Assembly (NCBI RefSeq): GCF_003368535.1
Contig: NZ_QSLN01000008.1
Location: 1-64,000, forward strand
Origin: Ammonifex thiophilus
Lineage (GTDB): Bacteria > Bacillota > Desulfotomaculia > Desulfotomaculales > Ammonificaceae
Length of the DNA stretch: 64,000 nucleotides
Reading direction: 5' to 3'
The position numbers were made by a program, and so were the translations under genes. This document shows, in pieces, positions 37,137-43,754 of this stretch (the first letter of the stretch is position 1; each line of letters begins with the position of its first letter). The notes beneath the pieces are model-generated. The model was not told the DNA's origin and searched no databases. It worked only from the letters and a program-made list of their open reading frames with translations.

Positions 37137-37952
37137 TTGGAGCTTACTTTGGCTCACAGCCCGGATGCGGACGACGCCTTTATGTTTGCCGCTCTAAGCC
37201 TAGGGAAGATCGACACCCAGGGCTTCACTTTCCGGCACGTGCTGGCCGACATCGAAACGCTCAACCGAGCGGCCAGGGAGGGGACCTACGATCTCTCGGC
37301 CATATCCTTCCACGCCTACCCTTATGTGGCCCGGCACTATCTCTTGCTCTCCTGCGGGGCCAGTGTGGGGGATGGTTACGGTCCCGTGGTGGTGACGCGG
37401 GAAGAGGTAAAGGGAACTCCTTCCTTGGTGGCCGTTCCGGGGGAGTGGACTACGGCTTACCTGGCCCTCAAACTCTGGTCCCCAGAGGTGCGGACGGTCA
37501 CTCTTCCTTTCGACCGCATAGGTGAGGCGGTCAAGTCGGGAGAGGTGCCGGCGGGTCTTCTGATTCACGAAGGGCAGCTGACCTATGCCCGTGAGGGGCT
37601 AAAACTTGTGGTCGATCTGGGAGTATGGTGGCGAGAAAAAACCGGTCTCCCCCTGCCTCTAGGGGGGAACGTACTGCACCGGCGCCACCAGGAAAAAGCT
37701 TCTCTTCTGGCTTCCCTTCTACGCGAAGCCATTGCTTGGTCTCTGGCCCATCGGGAAGAAAGCCTAAACTACGCTCTTTCCTTTGCCCGGGGGCTGGAGC
37801 GAAAAGAGGCCGATCGCTTCGTGGGGATGTACGTCAACTCCTGGACGCTCGACTTGGGGCCGAAAGGAAAAGAGGCGGTGAGGCTTTTGCTGGAGGAGGG
37901 ACACCGCCAGGGAATCATTCCCCATCTTCCACCCTTAGAGTGGGTCGAATGA
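37137..37952 (+). CDS. MqnD-like protein (1,4-dihydroxy-6-naphthoate synthase family)
   Basis: Related to MqnD of the futalosine route to menaquinone, with a periplasmic-binding-protein-like fold in the cytoplasm. The hallmark SPDADDAFMFAAL is at residues 8-20. The segment with catalytic His, LLIHEGQLTYA, lies near 144, and GNVLHRRH near 178. Length is 271. The start is TTG 37137, 10 bases after AGGAG. No other mqn gene is in the window, so it may be an isolated pathway gene or a paralogue with another substrate. rfbD follows in 11 bases. Confidence 0.8.
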   Translation: MELTLAHSPDADDAFMFAALSLGKIDTQGFTFRHVLADIETLNRAAREGTYDLSAISFHAYPYVARHYLLLSCGASVGDGYGPVVVTREEVKGTPSLVAVPGEWTTAYLALKLWSPEVRTVTLPFDRIGEAVKSGEVPAGLLIHEGQLTYAREGLKLVVDLGVWWREKTGLPLPLGGNVLHRRHQEKASLLASLLREAIAWSLAHREESLNYALSFARGLERKEADRFVGMYVNSWTLDLGPKGKEAVRLLLEEGHRQGIIPHLPPLEWVE

Positions 37953-37963
37953 GGAGGGATTTT

Positions 37964-38800
37964 ATGCGGGTGCTGGTGACGGGAGCTGCAGGGCGCCTAG
38001 GGCGCGCCATGGTTAAAGAGTTGGAAGGACGTGGCTTTGACGTGATCGGGCTGGCGCGGCAGCAGCTAGATATAACTTCGCGCAAGGCGGTGGCGGAAGT
38101 TCTCAGGGAGTACCGGCCTCGGGTGGTGGTTAATTGCGCCGCTTACACCGATGTGGACGGGGCCGAGGAGGATCCCCGGCGGGCCTTTTTGGTAAACGGC
38201 CTGGCGGTTAAGTATCTGGCTTCCCTTTGTGCTGCCAGTGAGGCCAAGCTGGTGCACATAAGCACTGATTATGTCTTCGACGGGGAAAAAGGAGAGCCTT
38301 ACCACGTTTACGATCCTCCTCGTCCTATAAACCGCTACGGAGAGAGCAAGTACTGGGGGGAGGCGGCAATAAGAGAGGAGGGCGGAGATTACCTGATCGT
38401 GCGGATCAGTTGGCTTTTCGGCACCGGGCGCAATTTCGTGAGTATGATTTTGCGCTTGGCGGAAGCCGAGGGAGAAATAAAGGTGGTGGAAGACCAGTAC
38501 GGCTCTCCCACCTATACCCCGGATGCCGCTCGAGCCATCACCGACCTCATCCTGGCTGGAGCCAGAGGGACTTTCCACGTGACCAACGGGGGAAAAGCTT
38601 CCTGGTACGAACTGGCCTGCAGCGCTGTGCGCCTGGCCGGCATCAAGGCTAACGTTGTCCCCTGTCGCAGCGAGGATTTTCCCCGTCCGGCCCGCCGCCC
38701 CCGCTACACGGTTCTGGATACCTTTCCCCTTAAAGAGTACCTAGGCTACAGCTTGCCTTCTTGGGAGGATGCCCTAGAACGGTATCTGGCTCGCCTTTAA
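37964..38800 (+). CDS. rfbD: dTDP-4-dehydrorhamnose reductase
   Basis: NAD(P)H-dependent extended short-chain reductase that makes dTDP-rhamnose for surface polysaccharides. The 278-residue protein opens with VLVTGAAGRLGRAM (residues 3-16), has the active-site STDYVFDG and the YGESKYWGE catalytic Tyr-Lys pair, and the DQYGSPTYTPDAA motif. ATG 37964 follows GAGGAGGG by 4-5 bases. The longer open frame from 37625 lies inside the MqnD-like gene and is rejected. RfbA, B and C are not nearby, so relaxed function is possible. Confidence 0.88.
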   Translation: MRVLVTGAAGRLGRAMVKELEGRGFDVIGLARQQLDITSRKAVAEVLREYRPRVVVNCAAYTDVDGAEEDPRRAFLVNGLAVKYLASLCAASEAKLVHISTDYVFDGEKGEPYHVYDPPRPINRYGESKYWGEAAIREEGGDYLIVRISWLFGTGRNFVSMILRLAEAEGEIKVVEDQYGSPTYTPDAARAITDLILAGARGTFHVTNGGKASWYELACSAVRLAGIKANVVPCRSEDFPRPARRPRYTVLDTFPLKEYLGYSLPSWEDALERYLARL

Positions 38801-38909
38801 GGGGTCTTTTCTCTACCGAAGGCGACTTTTAATCGCTAATAAAAAACTGTGAACCGGAGCATAATAAAAGCCGAAAAGTTAATTATTTGGTTGGAGGAGG
38901 GAAGACCCC

Positions 38910-39203
38910 TTGCTGAGCTTAGCGACTCCTCTTTCCGAGTACTTCTCCTACGTCAACCACCGCCTCCCGGAGGAAGCTTGGCGGGTGCTGCGCGCTTTGG
39001 GTGACGGTGGGCGCATGAACAAAGAGGAGCTCTCGCTCATGGCCCGGGTGAAACGGGCAGTTCTTGATCACGTGGTGATGCAACTTTACGCCCTGGGATT
39101 GGTGGACGTGACCGCCGAGGGCAAGAGTAAGATTTGCAGCCTGACTAAGTTGGGCGAGGAATTTTGCGCTTTCTACCGCTCCAAGTGGGAAGAGTTGAGC
39201 TAG
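38910..39203 (+). CDS. small winged-helix-like protein of unknown function
   Basis: A 97-residue, mostly helical protein with a winged-helix pattern: helices around ALGDGGRMNKEELSLMARV and KRAVLDHVVMQLYALGL, then a short beta wing (VDVTAEGKSKICSLTKLGEEF). This resembles DNA-binding domains of the PadR/MarR type in outline only. TTG 38910 follows GGAGGAGGG by about 7 bases. A 109-base AT-rich gap precedes it, and a strong terminator follows, so it is probably transcribed alone. Function is not assigned. Confidence 0.6.
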   Translation: MLSLATPLSEYFSYVNHRLPEEAWRVLRALGDGGRMNKEELSLMARVKRAVLDHVVMQLYALGLVDVTAEGKSKICSLTKLGEEFCAFYRSKWEELS

Positions 39204-39220
39204 GCTTCTTCACCAGGTGC

Positions 39221-39255
39221 GCGCCCTCTCTTAAAGAGAGGGCGCAAGACTTTTT
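39221..39255 (+). terminator. intrinsic terminator after the winged-helix-like gene
   Basis: A perfect 11-bp stem GCGCCCTCTCT/AGAGAGGGCGC (39221-39231 with 39235-39245) with a 3-base loop is followed by AAGACTTTTT. Confidence 0.85.
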
Positions 39256-39262
39256 CGGGGCG

Positions 39263-39271
39263 TGATAAAAT
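39263..39271 (+). promoter_or_regulatory. extended -10 promoter for the thiamine-binding protein and holA
   Basis: TG-A-TAAAAT lies 43 bases before ATG 39315 and just after the terminator of the previous gene. No good -35 is seen. Confidence 0.4.
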
Positions 39272-39314
39272 TTAAGAAACGTGGGGAGAGGCTTGGCCAC
39301 GGGGGGCGAAAAAG

Positions 39315-39620
39315 ATGGTAGTGGCTGAGATTTCGGTGGTTCCTCTGGGAACGGGTTCGCCCAGCGTGGGGCGTTACGTCGCCGAGTGCGTGAAAATCGT
39401 CCAGGAAAGCGGCCTTAAGCACGAGATAACCGCCATGGGGACTTTGGTGGAGGGGGAGCTGGAAGAGATTCTAGAGTTGGTGCGGAAAATGCACCTGGCC
39501 CCCTTCGCGGCGGGGGTGCAGCGGGTGGTGACTACCGTTAAGATCGATGAACGCCGGGACAAAGAGCTTAGCCTGGAAGGGAAGGTAGCGGCGGTAAAGC
39601 GCGAACTGGGGGAAAGCTAA
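39315..39620 (+). CDS. MTH1187-family thiamine-binding protein
   Basis: Small ferredoxin-like-fold protein of the MTH1187/YkoF-like family, 101 residues, reported to bind thiamine or a related pyrimidine. The family pattern VAEISVVPLGTGSPSVGRYVAECV (residues 3-26) and a later HEITAMGTLVEGE are both present. ATG 39315 has GGGGGGCGAAAAAG upstream. It is 1 base from holA, so the two are translated together. The exact physiological role is unknown in the family. Confidence 0.85.
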   Translation: MVVAEISVVPLGTGSPSVGRYVAECVKIVQESGLKHEITAMGTLVEGELEEILELVRKMHLAPFAAGVQRVVTTVKIDERRDKELSLEGKVAAVKRELGES

Positions 39621-39621
39621 G

Positions 39622-40635
39622 GTGCAGTACTTTCTTGAGCTTTTAGAAGAGCTAAAGCGGCAGGAGATTCGTCCCTTCTACCTCTTTTGGGGGCCGGAGC
39701 GCTACCTGCAGAAGGAGGCCGTGCGCTGGTTCAGGGTCCTGCTGGTGGGGGAGGACAACCCCTTCGACTTCGTCCGGCTGGACGGAGAGGAGGCTTCAGG
39801 CGAACAGGTGGCCGCCGCGGCCAGTACCCCGCCGGTGCTGGCCCAGTGGCGCCTGGTGGTGGTAGACAACGCCCCTTATTTCGCCGCAGGCAGGAGGCAG
39901 GCGGATCGGGCCTTGCTTGCTTACCTGCGCCATCCTTCTCCCACTACCTGTCTCATCTTCTGCACCACGGCCCCGATCGACCGGCAGAGGCAGGGTCTTA
40001 TCCGCTTGCTAGCTGAGAAAGGCAAGATAATAGAGTTTGCTTATCTTTCTTCCTCCGACCTTTTACGCTGGCTGCAGAAGCGCGCTCGTGAGGCTGGGAA
40101 GCAGATTGCTCCCGAAGCTGCCCGGCTACTCTTGAGTGTGGGGCAGGATCTCTTCCTCCTGCGGCAGGAATGGGAGAAGGTTCTGAACTACGCCGGGGAG
40201 CGAAAGGAAATTACCTCCTCTCTGGTGGAGGAAGTGGTAACTCCTCCGCCAGAGGAACTCCTTTTCCGCGTGACCGACGATCTGAGCCAGCGGCAGTACC
40301 TGAGAGCCCTCAGCCGCCTCCGCGTGTTGGCGGAAAAGGAACCCCCGGGAGTGGTTCTGGCCCTCTTTTTGCGGCAGCTGCGTCTCCTGCTCCTGGCCCA
40401 GGAGATCTTAGCAGAGGGAGGAGGAGAAGAAAGGCTGGCCCAGGAAGGGAAAATACCCCTCTGGGTGGCTAAAAAGGTATTGGGCCATGCCCGATGTTTT
40501 CCCCGCGGACAGGCCCAGCAGCTCTTCTTGCAGTTGGTAGAACTGGACGCCGCCTTCAAAAGCGGGCGAGAGGATTTCTGGCTGGGACTGGAGCGCAACC
40601 TGTGGCAGGCTTGGCTTATGGCTGGGGCTGGTTAG
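39622..40635 (+). CDS. holA: DNA polymerase III delta subunit
   Basis: Clamp-loader subunit that opens the beta clamp. The 337-residue protein has the HolA N-terminal PFYLFWGPERYLQKEA (residues 18-33), then the degenerate AAA+ region with PPVLAQWRLVVVDNAPYF, and the helical collar domain at the C-terminus. GTG 39622 starts 1 base after the preceding stop, with GGGGGAAAG upstream. The rpsT gene on the other strand overlaps its end by 4 bases, a widely conserved holA/rpsT neighbourhood. Confidence 0.93.
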   Translation: MQYFLELLEELKRQEIRPFYLFWGPERYLQKEAVRWFRVLLVGEDNPFDFVRLDGEEASGEQVAAAASTPPVLAQWRLVVVDNAPYFAAGRRQADRALLAYLRHPSPTTCLIFCTTAPIDRQRQGLIRLLAEKGKIIEFAYLSSSDLLRWLQKRAREAGKQIAPEAARLLLSVGQDLFLLRQEWEKVLNYAGERKEITSSLVEEVVTPPPEELLFRVTDDLSQRQYLRALSRLRVLAEKEPPGVVLALFLRQLRLLLLAQEILAEGGGEERLAQEGKIPLWVAKKVLGHARCFPRGQAQQLFLQLVELDAAFKSGREDFWLGLERNLWQAWLMAGAG

Positions 40636-40901
40636 CTGGCGACCAGCTTGGCCTGGTTATACTTACGCATAAGGCGCGATTTCTTGCGCGCCGCAGTGTT
40701 GCGGTGCAAGATGCCCTTCGTCCGGGCCTTGTCGATGGCCCGCAGGGCGGCCCGCAGCTTTTCCTCCACATCGGGAGCTCCCTGCGCCAAAGCCTGTTCG
40801 AATTTTTTGATGGCTGTCTTCAAGGCCGAGCGTAGCATCTTGTTGCGCAAGGTGCGCTTGCGAATTTGGCGCAGCCGCTTAAGCGAAGATTTTTTAGCCA
40901 C
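40632..40901 (-). CDS. rpsT: 30S ribosomal protein S20
   Basis: Primary 16S rRNA-binding protein of the small subunit, 89 residues, very basic and helical. It begins AKKSSLKRLRQ with Lys/Arg-rich helices, contains ALRAIDKARTKGILHRN, and ends in AARKKSRLMRKYNQAK. GTG 40901 is chosen because homologues begin at this point and AGGGGG lies 8 bases upstream. The extra six codons to 40919 are not supported. A promoter lies at 40950-40979. Confidence 0.96.
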   Translation of the reverse strand: MAKKSSLKRLRQIRKRTLRNKMLRSALKTAIKKFEQALAQGAPDVEEKLRAALRAIDKARTKGILHRNTAARKKSRLMRKYNQAKLVAS

Positions 40902-40949
40902 TTCTCTTCCCCCTAGCACTCCGGTGGTTTCGCCTCGTATGACGTGCGT

Positions 40950-40979
40950 ATTTTACCACGCTTGACCGGGGGGCCGCAA
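40950..40979 (-). promoter_or_regulatory. promoter of rpsT
   Basis: On the minus strand, TTGCGG (complement of 40974-40979), an 18-base spacer and TAAAAT (complement of 40950-40955). A leader of about 40 bases would follow. Confidence 0.5.
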
Positions 40980-40985
40980 TCCCTC

Positions 40986-41228
40986 CTAGGAGATCTTTTG
41001 CAGGGCCACTTCCTGGCGCTGGCGGCGGGCAAGCCAGTCGTCAGCGTAATCGCTGGCGATGAGGAAAAGGTTTACCCACAACTCGTGCTCGTTACTCTTT
41101 CCCTCCAGCTCCTTGGCCACCTCCCGGAATTTTTTGGCTACCCGGTCTTTGAAAGCGGAAAACTCGGACAGCATTTCAATGACGTCTTTCTGGGTGTAAG
41201 TAGTTCCCTCCCGCAAAAGCTTAATCAT
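40986..41228 (-). CDS. small helical protein of unknown function
   Basis: An 80-residue, mostly helical and charged protein that I do not recognise. An N-terminal segment like a small helix-turn-helix (TYTQKDVIEMLSEFSAF) is followed by a Lys/Glu-rich helix and a C-terminal helix with aromatic residues (LWVNLFLIASDYADDWLARR). ATG 41228 follows GGGGAGGTAAAGGAA closely, so the 12 codons further upstream are rejected. It is on the minus strand between rpsT and a strong terminator. Confidence 0.6.
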   Translation of the reverse strand: MIKLLREGTTYTQKDVIEMLSEFSAFKDRVAKKFREVAKELEGKSNEHELWVNLFLIASDYADDWLARRQRQEVALQKIS

Positions 41229-41298
41229 TTCCTTTACCTCCCCTTTTTGCCTATACAATAACACAAAAGTAGATAGAAGGGAACGGTTCTAAAAGAAA

Positions 41299-41333
41299 GA
41301 AGAGGGGAGGTCTTTGTCGGACCTCCCCTCTTC
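41299..41333 (-). terminator. strong terminator of the coiled-coil gene
   Basis: A perfect 14-bp stem (41299-41312 with 41320-41333) and a 7-base loop lie 6 bases beyond the stop of the gene at 41340. On the minus strand it is followed by TTTCTTTTAG. It isolates that gene from the next one downstream. Confidence 0.85.
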
Positions 41334-41339
41334 ATTTCC

Positions 41340-41723
41340 TTAAAGATCGCGCTTTTGCTCCAGGTTTCCCACATCGCTACGGATGCTGGTCTCCTCGGTG
41401 CGGTAAGCCATGCTGCCCCCGTAACTCATTCCTGGGGTCCAGGTCTGAGTCCCCATGCCTCCCCACTGTCCAGGCATCGCGGCCCCGGGCATCATTGCCT
41501 GAGTGGCGCTGGCCAGAGCGTTAATTTCGTTGTGCAGGCTCAAGCATATCTGGTGAATGCGTTGCAGTTGCTGGCTATTCATACCTTCGGTCTGGCTCAG
41601 CCGGGCAAGTTGGTTTTGTGCCTGACTTTCGGCCTGGCTCAGCTGCATCACCATCTGGCTTATGTTGTTGATCTCCTGACGCAGGCGGTTCAGGTGGTCC
41701 TGGATTTCCTGCCAACGATACAT
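41340..41723 (-). CDS. coiled-coil protein with Gly/Met-rich tail, unknown function
   Basis: A 127-residue protein that I do not recognise. Residues 1-75 form a Gln/Leu-rich coiled coil (HLNRLRQEINNISQMVMQLS and onward). Residues 76-110 are rich in Met, Gly, Pro and Trp (PGAAMPGQWGGMGTQTW), followed by a charged tail with TEETSIRSDVGNLEQKRDL. The layout recalls small spore-coat-like or surface-filament-associated proteins, but nothing proves this. ATG 41723 follows AAAGGGAGGAG by 5 bases. It is divergent from the mraZ cluster and ends in a strong terminator. Confidence 0.6.
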   Translation of the reverse strand: MYRWQEIQDHLNRLRQEINNISQMVMQLSQAESQAQNQLARLSQTEGMNSQQLQRIHQICLSLHNEINALASATQAMMPGAAMPGQWGGMGTQTWTPGMSYGGSMAYRTEETSIRSDVGNLEQKRDL

Positions 41724-41881
41724 TGCTTCTCCTCCCTTTGGGTGCACTTTTTTAGGTAGTATGTCTTTCCACCCGGGACTTTAGTACGCCCGGTTGTAAG
41801 GACTTCGGTCGGAATTTACACCCCGGCAAAATTTGCTGGGACCGGGTCGGAAGGAATTTTTTTCTGCCCGGCGAATTCAGG

Positions 41882-41906
41882 TGGGTGAAGGTGGGGATAA
41901 GTGGGG
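41882..41906 (+). promoter_or_regulatory. MraZ operator: three TGGGN repeats
   Basis: TGGGT (41882), TGGGG (41892) and TGGGG (41902) occur with exactly five bases between them. This is the arrangement bound by MraZ in E. coli and described in other bacteria. The third repeat runs into the ribosome site of mraZ, which begins at 41918, so bound MraZ could block its own mRNA synthesis. Recognition here is by pattern only. Confidence 0.7.
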
Positions 41907-41917
41907 AGAAACTGCCG

Positions 41918-42361
41918 GTGTTTATCGGGACCTACGTCCACACCCTGGACAACAAGGGGCGGCTTTTTATCCCGGCCCGTTTGCGCGAAGGTCTAGGAGA
42001 GTGCTTCGTGATTACCAAGGGACTGGAAGGTTGCCTTTTCGGTTTTTCGGTTTCAGAATTTGCCAAGCTAGAAGAAAAGCTATTAAAGCTACCTTTCACC
42101 CAACCGGAGGTCCGGGCTTTTGCCCGCCTTTTCTTTGCCGGGGCGGCGGAGCTGGAGGTCGACCGGCAGGGACGGGTTTTGATTCCCCCCTATCTCCGCG
42201 AGTACGCCCAACTCCAGCGCGAAGTGGTCATACTAGGAGTGGCCAACCGGGTGGAGTTTTGGGCTCAGGAACTATGGGAACGTTATCAGGCTGATACTCA
42301 GGCGGTGTACGAGGAACTGGCGGCCAAGCTGGTGGCTTTTTCCACCGGCCAGGAAGGGTAA
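41918..42361 (+). CDS. mraZ: transcriptional regulator MraZ
   Basis: AbrB-like-fold DNA-binding protein that controls the division cluster. The 147-residue protein has two MraZ repeats: YVHTLDNKGRLFIPARLRE (residues 6-24) and AAELEVDRQGRVLIPPYLREYA near 77-98. GTG 41918 is chosen because homologues start at MF-(M/I)-G-x-Y and GGGGAG lies 9 bases upstream. The frame extends to 41885, but that part holds the three-repeat operator. It is the first gene of the dcw cluster. Confidence 0.95.
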   Translation: MFIGTYVHTLDNKGRLFIPARLREGLGECFVITKGLEGCLFGFSVSEFAKLEEKLLKLPFTQPEVRAFARLFFAGAAELEVDRQGRVLIPPYLREYAQLQREVVILGVANRVEFWAQELWERYQADTQAVYEELAAKLVAFSTGQEG

Positions 42362-42376
42362 AGGGGGCCAAAGGCT

Positions 42377-43282
42377 CTGCCGGAAGGGTTTTTTCACGAG
42401 CCGGTAATGGTGAAGGAAGTGCTGGCCTACCTGGCGGTTAAGCCAGGGGGGCTCTACGTGGACTGCACTGTGGGGGGTGGAGGACATGCGGCGGCTATCT
42501 TGGCCCTCATAGGAAATGAGGGCCGGCTCATCGGGCTTGACCGGGATCCAGAAGCGCTCTCTTTTGCCCGGGAGCGGCTGGGAAGCGACCCCCGCGTGCA
42601 CCTGGTCCACGCCAGCTTTGCCGACCTAGCGGAGGTGCTAGCGGGGTTAGGAGTGAAGGAAGTGGACGGAGTCCTTTACGATCTAGGAGTTTCCTCCTAT
42701 CAGTTGGACCGACCGGAGAGGGGCTTCACCTACCGCGAGGACGCTCCTTTAGACATGCGTTTTGATCCTTCTTCTCCCATCACGGCGGCCGACCTGGTGA
42801 ATCGGCTGGAAGAGGAAGAGCTGGCCCGCATCATACGGGAGTTCGGCGAGGAAAGATGGGCCAAAAGAATAGCCCGCTTCATCGTGCGGGCCCGGGCCCG
42901 CCGACCCATCCTCACCACTGGCCAGTTGGTGGAGATAATCAAGGAGGCCATCCCGGCCCCCGCTCGGCGCCGGGGTCCTCATCCCGCTCGCCGCACCTTC
43001 CAGGCTTTGCGCATAGCGGTAAACCAGGAACTGGAGGCTTTGAAGGCTTCTTTACCCCAGGCGGCCGACCACTTAAAGCCCGGGGGGAGGCTGGTAGTGC
43101 TGAGTTACCACTCATTGGAAGATCGCTTGGTGAAGGAATTCTTCCGCCGATCCCCCTACCTTCGCCCCCTTACTAAAAAGCCGTTGACCCCTTCGCCAGA
43201 AGAGATGGAGCGGAATCCCCGGGCGTCGAGCTGCAAGTTGCGTGCGGCGGAGAAAATTCTAAACCCGGAGGGAGGCGAATAA
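42377..43282 (+). CDS. rsmH: 16S rRNA m4C1402 methyltransferase RsmH (MraW)
   Basis: Methylates N4 of C1402 in 16S rRNA. The SAM loop is [15 protein letters not shown], followed by [27 protein letters not shown] and the C-terminal [15 protein letters not shown]. The start is unusual: the conserved N-terminal His-x-Pro-Val motif lies before the first ATG (42407), and between the mraZ stop and that ATG the only candidate start codon is CTG 42377, 10 bases after AAAGGGGG. I annotate from CTG, giving 301 residues. ATG 42407 (291 residues, no ribosome site) is the alternative. Confidence 0.9.
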   Translation: MPEGFFHEPVMVKEVLAYLAVKPGGLYVDCTVGGGGHAAAILALIGNEGRLIGLDRDPEALSFARERLGSDPRVHLVHASFADLAEVLAGLGVKEVDGVLYDLGVSSYQLDRPERGFTYREDAPLDMRFDPSSPITAADLVNRLEEEELARIIREFGEERWAKRIARFIVRARARRPILTTGQLVEIIKEAIPAPARRRGPHPARRTFQALRIAVNQELEALKASLPQAADHLKPGGRLVVLSYHSLEDRLVKEFFRRSPYLRPLTKKPLTPSPEEMERNPRASSCKLRAAEKILNPEGGE

Positions 43283-43283
43283 G

Positions 43284-43754
43284 TTGATAGCGGCGCAAGA
43301 AAGGCAGACTCCCTCTCTGCCCCAAAGGGGTCCGGAGAGGAGTACTAAGCCTAGAAGGAAGCCTGCCAAGAGGCTTGCTCAGGTTTCGCGGCTGAAAGCC
43401 TGCTCTCTGCTTCTTCTGGGCTTCCTCTTGTGTACCACTCTGGTTTACTGTCAGGCCCAGATAGCTCTGGTGGGCTTTCGACTGCAGGCGCTGGAGAAGT
43501 CGATCGATCGTTTGCGGGCCGAAAACCAGTTGCTGGAAACCAACCTGGAAAGCTTGGTTGCCCCCGACCGCCTGGAGGCCATCGCTAAGAAACAGCTAGG
43601 CATGGTCTATCCTTCCTCCGCAGCAGGAGAGATTGTATTACCACCGGCAAATCAGGTAGAAGCTGCTAAACAAGAGGAGAATAAAGGGCGGAGGGGGTGG
43701 CTGGAAGAGTTGCTGCAATTTTTGGCGGCGCACCTGGGACAGAGGGGAGCGTAG
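43284..43754 (+). CDS. ftsL: FtsL-like cell-division protein
   Basis: Bitopic division protein of the FtsL/DivIC class that joins the septal synthase complex. The 156 residues comprise a basic cytoplasmic tail (about 1-38), one membrane helix (ACSLLLLGFLLCTTLVY, 39-55), an extracellular coiled coil (57-95), and a region with LEAIAKKQLGMVYP typical of FtsL. The C-terminal 40 residues are an extra polar extension. The start is TTG 43284, 1 base after the rsmH stop, with GGAGG upstream. The position between rsmH and the PBP gene supports ftsL. Confidence 0.85.
   Translation: MIAAQERQTPSLPQRGPERSTKPRRKPAKRLAQVSRLKACSLLLLGFLLCTTLVYCQAQIALVGFRLQALEKSIDRLRAENQLLETNLESLVAPDRLEAIAKKQLGMVYPSSAAGEIVLPPANQVEAAKQEENKGRRGWLEELLQFLAAHLGQRGA

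Noticed and set aside
37625-37963. N-terminal extension of rfbD
   Set aside because: It is the alternative frame of the MqnD-like gene. ATG 37964 has its own ribosome site and starts the Rossmann fold correctly.
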